Shown here one piece after another: positions 62,430-64,000 of a stretch of 64,000 bases of DNA. The first letter of the stretch is position 1; each line of letters begins with the position of its first letter. The stretch is from assembly GCA_963843085.1 (NCBI GenBank), contig CAWJJG010000005.1, positions 1-64,000 of the forward strand, in the 5' to 3' direction. Origin of the DNA: DASUPK01 sp963843085. Its GTDB lineage: Bacteria; Actinomycetota; Thermoleophilia; Solirubrobacterales; 70-9. The notes beneath the pieces are model-generated. The model had not been told where the DNA came from, ran no database searches, and saw nothing but the letters and a program-made list of their open reading frames with translations. Both the position numbers and the translations under genes were made by a program.

Positions 62430-62975
62430 ATGGACGAGAAGAGGAAGCGAGGACTGACCATCAGGCTCGGCCCCCTGGGGTTGTCCCTGCTGGCGGCCTG
62501 CATCACGGCGGTCGGCGTGGCCGCCGTCTCGCTGGCGGCGGACTCCGGCAGTGGCAACTCCAACAGCGGAAGCGGGTCGGCGAACATCCCGGCGCCGCCG
62601 CCCGGCGGCGCCGGCGTGATGACGTTCCGGGCCCCCAATCTCTCTGCCGCCGACAGGCAGAAGATGGAGGACTTCCGGAAGTGCATGACCGACAACGGCG
62701 CCCCCGGGCCGCCGGAGCCGGGCAAGATCGATCCGAGCCAGGGTCCGCCAAAACCGCCGAGCGCGGCCGACCGGGAGAAGGTCCAGAAGGCCTATGAGGC
62801 CTGCAAGGACAAGCTCCCAAGCGACATGCAGAACGGCGGGCCTCCCGGCATAGGCACGCTCCACTGCGGCCCACCGCCCGGTGCACCGCCGCAGCAGGGT
62901 CAGCAGCAGAACCGGAACCAGAACCAGGATCAGAGCAACAGTTCGGGCACCAGCTCGAGCGGCTCCAGCTCCTGA
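62430..62975 (+). CDS. Secreted or membrane-anchored low-complexity protein
   Basis: 181 residues, GGAGCAGAG before ATG 62430. One N-terminal helix (GLSLLAACITAVGVAAVSLA), then Gly/Ser/Asn-rich and Pro-rich stretches, a helical middle (LSAADRQKMEDFRKCMTDNG, KVQKAYEACKDKLPSDMQNG) with two matched K/C elements, and a tail of Asn/Gln/Ser repeats (QQQNRNQNQDQSNSSGTSSS). The paired Cys could form a disulfide. No family. Probably cell-wall associated. Preceded by a direct-repeat box resembling that of the response regulator. Confidence 0.65.
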   Translation: MDEKRKRGLTIRLGPLGLSLLAACITAVGVAAVSLAADSGSGNSNSGSGSANIPAPPPGGAGVMTFRAPNLSAADRQKMEDFRKCMTDNGAPGPPEPGKIDPSQGPPKPPSAADREKVQKAYEACKDKLPSDMQNGGPPGIGTLHCGPPPGAPPQQGQQQNRNQNQDQSNSSGTSSSGSSS

Positions 62976-63048
62976 GCGAAAGACTCGTCCACACAAACGG
63001 CGTCTCCCCCCTAGACGCCCCATAGATCCCCCCAGGCGAGCGGGCCCC

Positions 63049-63450
63049 CTAGGTCGGGGCCCGTTCGCCGTTGAGGCCGACGGCGGCGCGGATCAGCTCC
63101 CTGAAGGCGTCCGCGTCGACCTCCTCCCCCTCGGCGACGTCGATCGCCCGCCTCGTGTTTCCCTCGAGGCTCGAGTTGAAGAGCTTGGCCGGATCGTCCA
63201 GCGACGCTCCCTTCGCGAAGGTCAGCTTGACCTTGTCCTTATAGGACTCGCCGGTGCAAATGATCCCGTCGTGCTCCCAGACGGGAACCCCCGGGCTGTT
63301 CCCCTTCGCCCACTTCACCTCCTCGACGACGTCCGGGTCCGCCTCCCTGATGAGCCCGCGCATCCTGGTCAGGGTCTCCGCGCGCCAGTCGCCGAGTTCG
63401 GCGATCCGCTCGTCGACCAGCTCCGATCCCGACCTGCTCACGTTCCCCAC
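63049..63450 (-). CDS. DUF1801-type protein
   Basis: 133 residues, GTG 63450 (another GTG at 63441 with GGTGGGG upstream is possible). RAETLTRMRGLIREADPDVV, then EEVKWAKGNSPGVPVWEHDG, ICTGESYKDKVKLTFAKGAS and SLEGNTRRAIDVAEGEEVDA correspond to the conserved blocks of DUF1801 (a small alpha/beta fold also found as the YdhG-like family). Role not established. It begins 1 bp after the upstream stop. Confidence 0.8.
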   Translation of the reverse strand: MGNVSRSGSELVDERIAELGDWRAETLTRMRGLIREADPDVVEEVKWAKGNSPGVPVWEHDGIICTGESYKDKVKLTFAKGASLDDPAKLFNSSLEGNTRRAIDVAEGEEVDADAFRELIRAAVGLNGERAPT

Positions 63451-63451
63451 C

Positions 63452-63913
63452 TCATACCGGCAGGTCGACTGACTCGAGCGCCGCAGAGGGCTCCGTATAG
63501 GCGGTCAGGCTGGCGACCTTGCGGTCGCGCTGCTCGAGGACGTGGGCGAGCGGGACGTCGAGCTCGTCGCCGCTCTCCTTCTGCGTGATCTGGAGGCGGC
63601 CGAGGACGACCCAGCGCCCGTCGGCTGCCGCACGGAGGCCCTCGGGCCTGAAGCTGTCCTTCTCGAAGAGCACCTCCATGTCGCCGCGCCAGTTCTTGAA
63701 GCCGCGCATCCCCTTGTAGGTCTTGCCTTCGATGAAGACCGTCTCCATGCGGATCTGGAAGTCCGGGTGCAACAGGGCCTCAAGTCCCGCCCCCCCGCGG
63801 TCGAATTCGTCATATATGCGCCTTACGGCATCCAGCGCAGTGCCGGTATCGGCCTCCTCCATCGCGGCGTTGAACTGCCGCTCGAGCGTCTCGACGTCGT
63901 GCTGGTCGTACAT
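63452..63913 (-). CDS. SnoaL/NTF2-like fold protein
   Basis: 153 residues from ATG 63913. A long first helix (DVETLERQFNAAMEEADTGT), then ALDAVRRIYDEFDRGGAGLE, LHPDFQIRMETVFIEGKTYK and GMRGFKNWRGDMEVLFEKDS, WVVLGRLQITQKESGDELDV, with the cone-shaped alpha+beta layout of SnoaL-like polyketide cyclases and related ligand-binding proteins. The specific substrate is unknown. Co-directional with the DUF1801 gene, 1 bp apart. The last 87 bp of the window show no feature. Confidence 0.7.
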   Translation of the reverse strand: MYDQHDVETLERQFNAAMEEADTGTALDAVRRIYDEFDRGGAGLEALLHPDFQIRMETVFIEGKTYKGMRGFKNWRGDMEVLFEKDSFRPEGLRAAADGRWVVLGRLQITQKESGDELDVPLAHVLEQRDRKVASLTAYTEPSAALESVDLPV

Positions 63914-64000
63914 TTGATGGCCCTCAGTATCGCCCCAGTAGTGCGGATGTCGCGCTGCGACCGCTCGGGGAAGCTATCGGAGCCATCGCCGAGGGAACTT

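Overview
The window is a 64 kb piece of a high-GC bacterial chromosome: many GTG/TTG starts, dense 1-8 bp gene overlaps, lipoboxes, RecBCD, MoxR-DUF58-transglutaminase, MprAB-like two-component genes. This fits an actinobacterium; I infer a Thermoleophilia/Solirubrobacterales-type organism, but no rRNA or ribosomal protein gene is present to prove it.

Layout. 1-5.5 kb: a five-gene minus-strand operon of TPR-like proteins and two paralogous Cys-motif proteins (with an unlisted 59-aa Pro/Glu-rich protein), divergent from a sigma factor - HTH protein - ImmA/IrrE metallopeptidase set. 5.5-10.7 kb: small accessory genes (Cas4-like nuclease, RHH/MazF toxin-antitoxin with a palindromic operator, secreted thermonuclease, gamma-glutamylcyclotransferase-like protein, vWA protein). 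10.8-19.5 kb: recC-recB-recD operon, each gene carrying frameshifts. 19.6-24.7 kb: accessory genes (LigD-type phosphoesterase, ADP-ribosylglycohydrolase) and a TerB-like / AAA-DUF3696 / unknown-partner module.

24.7-39.35 kb is the most striking region: one minus-strand run of eleven genes that looks like a DNA sulfur-modification (phosphorothioation-type) defence island of unusual composition: GIY-YIG nuclease, DGQHR (DndB-like) protein, DndA-type cysteine desulfurase, DUF4007 protein, ~1150-aa P-loop ATPase, DndC-like PAPS reductase, phosphorothioation-associated methyltransferase-like protein, an unknown protein, a second GIY-YIG + DGQHR pair, and an SNF2 helicase. I see no SMC-like DndD and no DndE; the DUF4007-ATPase-PAPS reductase core is translationally coupled. 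The duplicated GIY-YIG/DGQHR pairs bracket the modification genes.

39.6-42.2 kb: typA/bipA (three frameshifts), then a tRNA gene with a 12-bp (8/4) acceptor-T stack, long variable arm, G73 and a GCC anticodon, i.e. a tRNA-Sec/'allo-tRNA'-like fold. A 14-nt segment about 115 nt downstream is perfectly complementary to its anticodon arm and the unit ends in a strong terminator. 42.2-50.1 kb: VapBC, a membrane flippase-like protein, and a lipid-flavoured operon (acyl-CoA dehydrogenase, hydrolase, polytopic membrane protein, acyltransferase, SRPBCC protein, 42-aa membrane peptide). 50.1-64 kb: secreted anchor-D repeat protein, MoxR-DUF58-TgpA operon, two lipoproteins, two-component system, PucR-like regulator, acyl-CoA desaturase, a secreted low-complexity protein, and two small enzymes/folds.

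Many frameshifts lie in otherwise well-conserved long genes (recBCD, typA, the DUF4007/ATPase/PAPS genes) and leave motifs intact. I read them as probable sequence errors concentrated in some stretches, not decay; coordinates for those genes span the joined frames.
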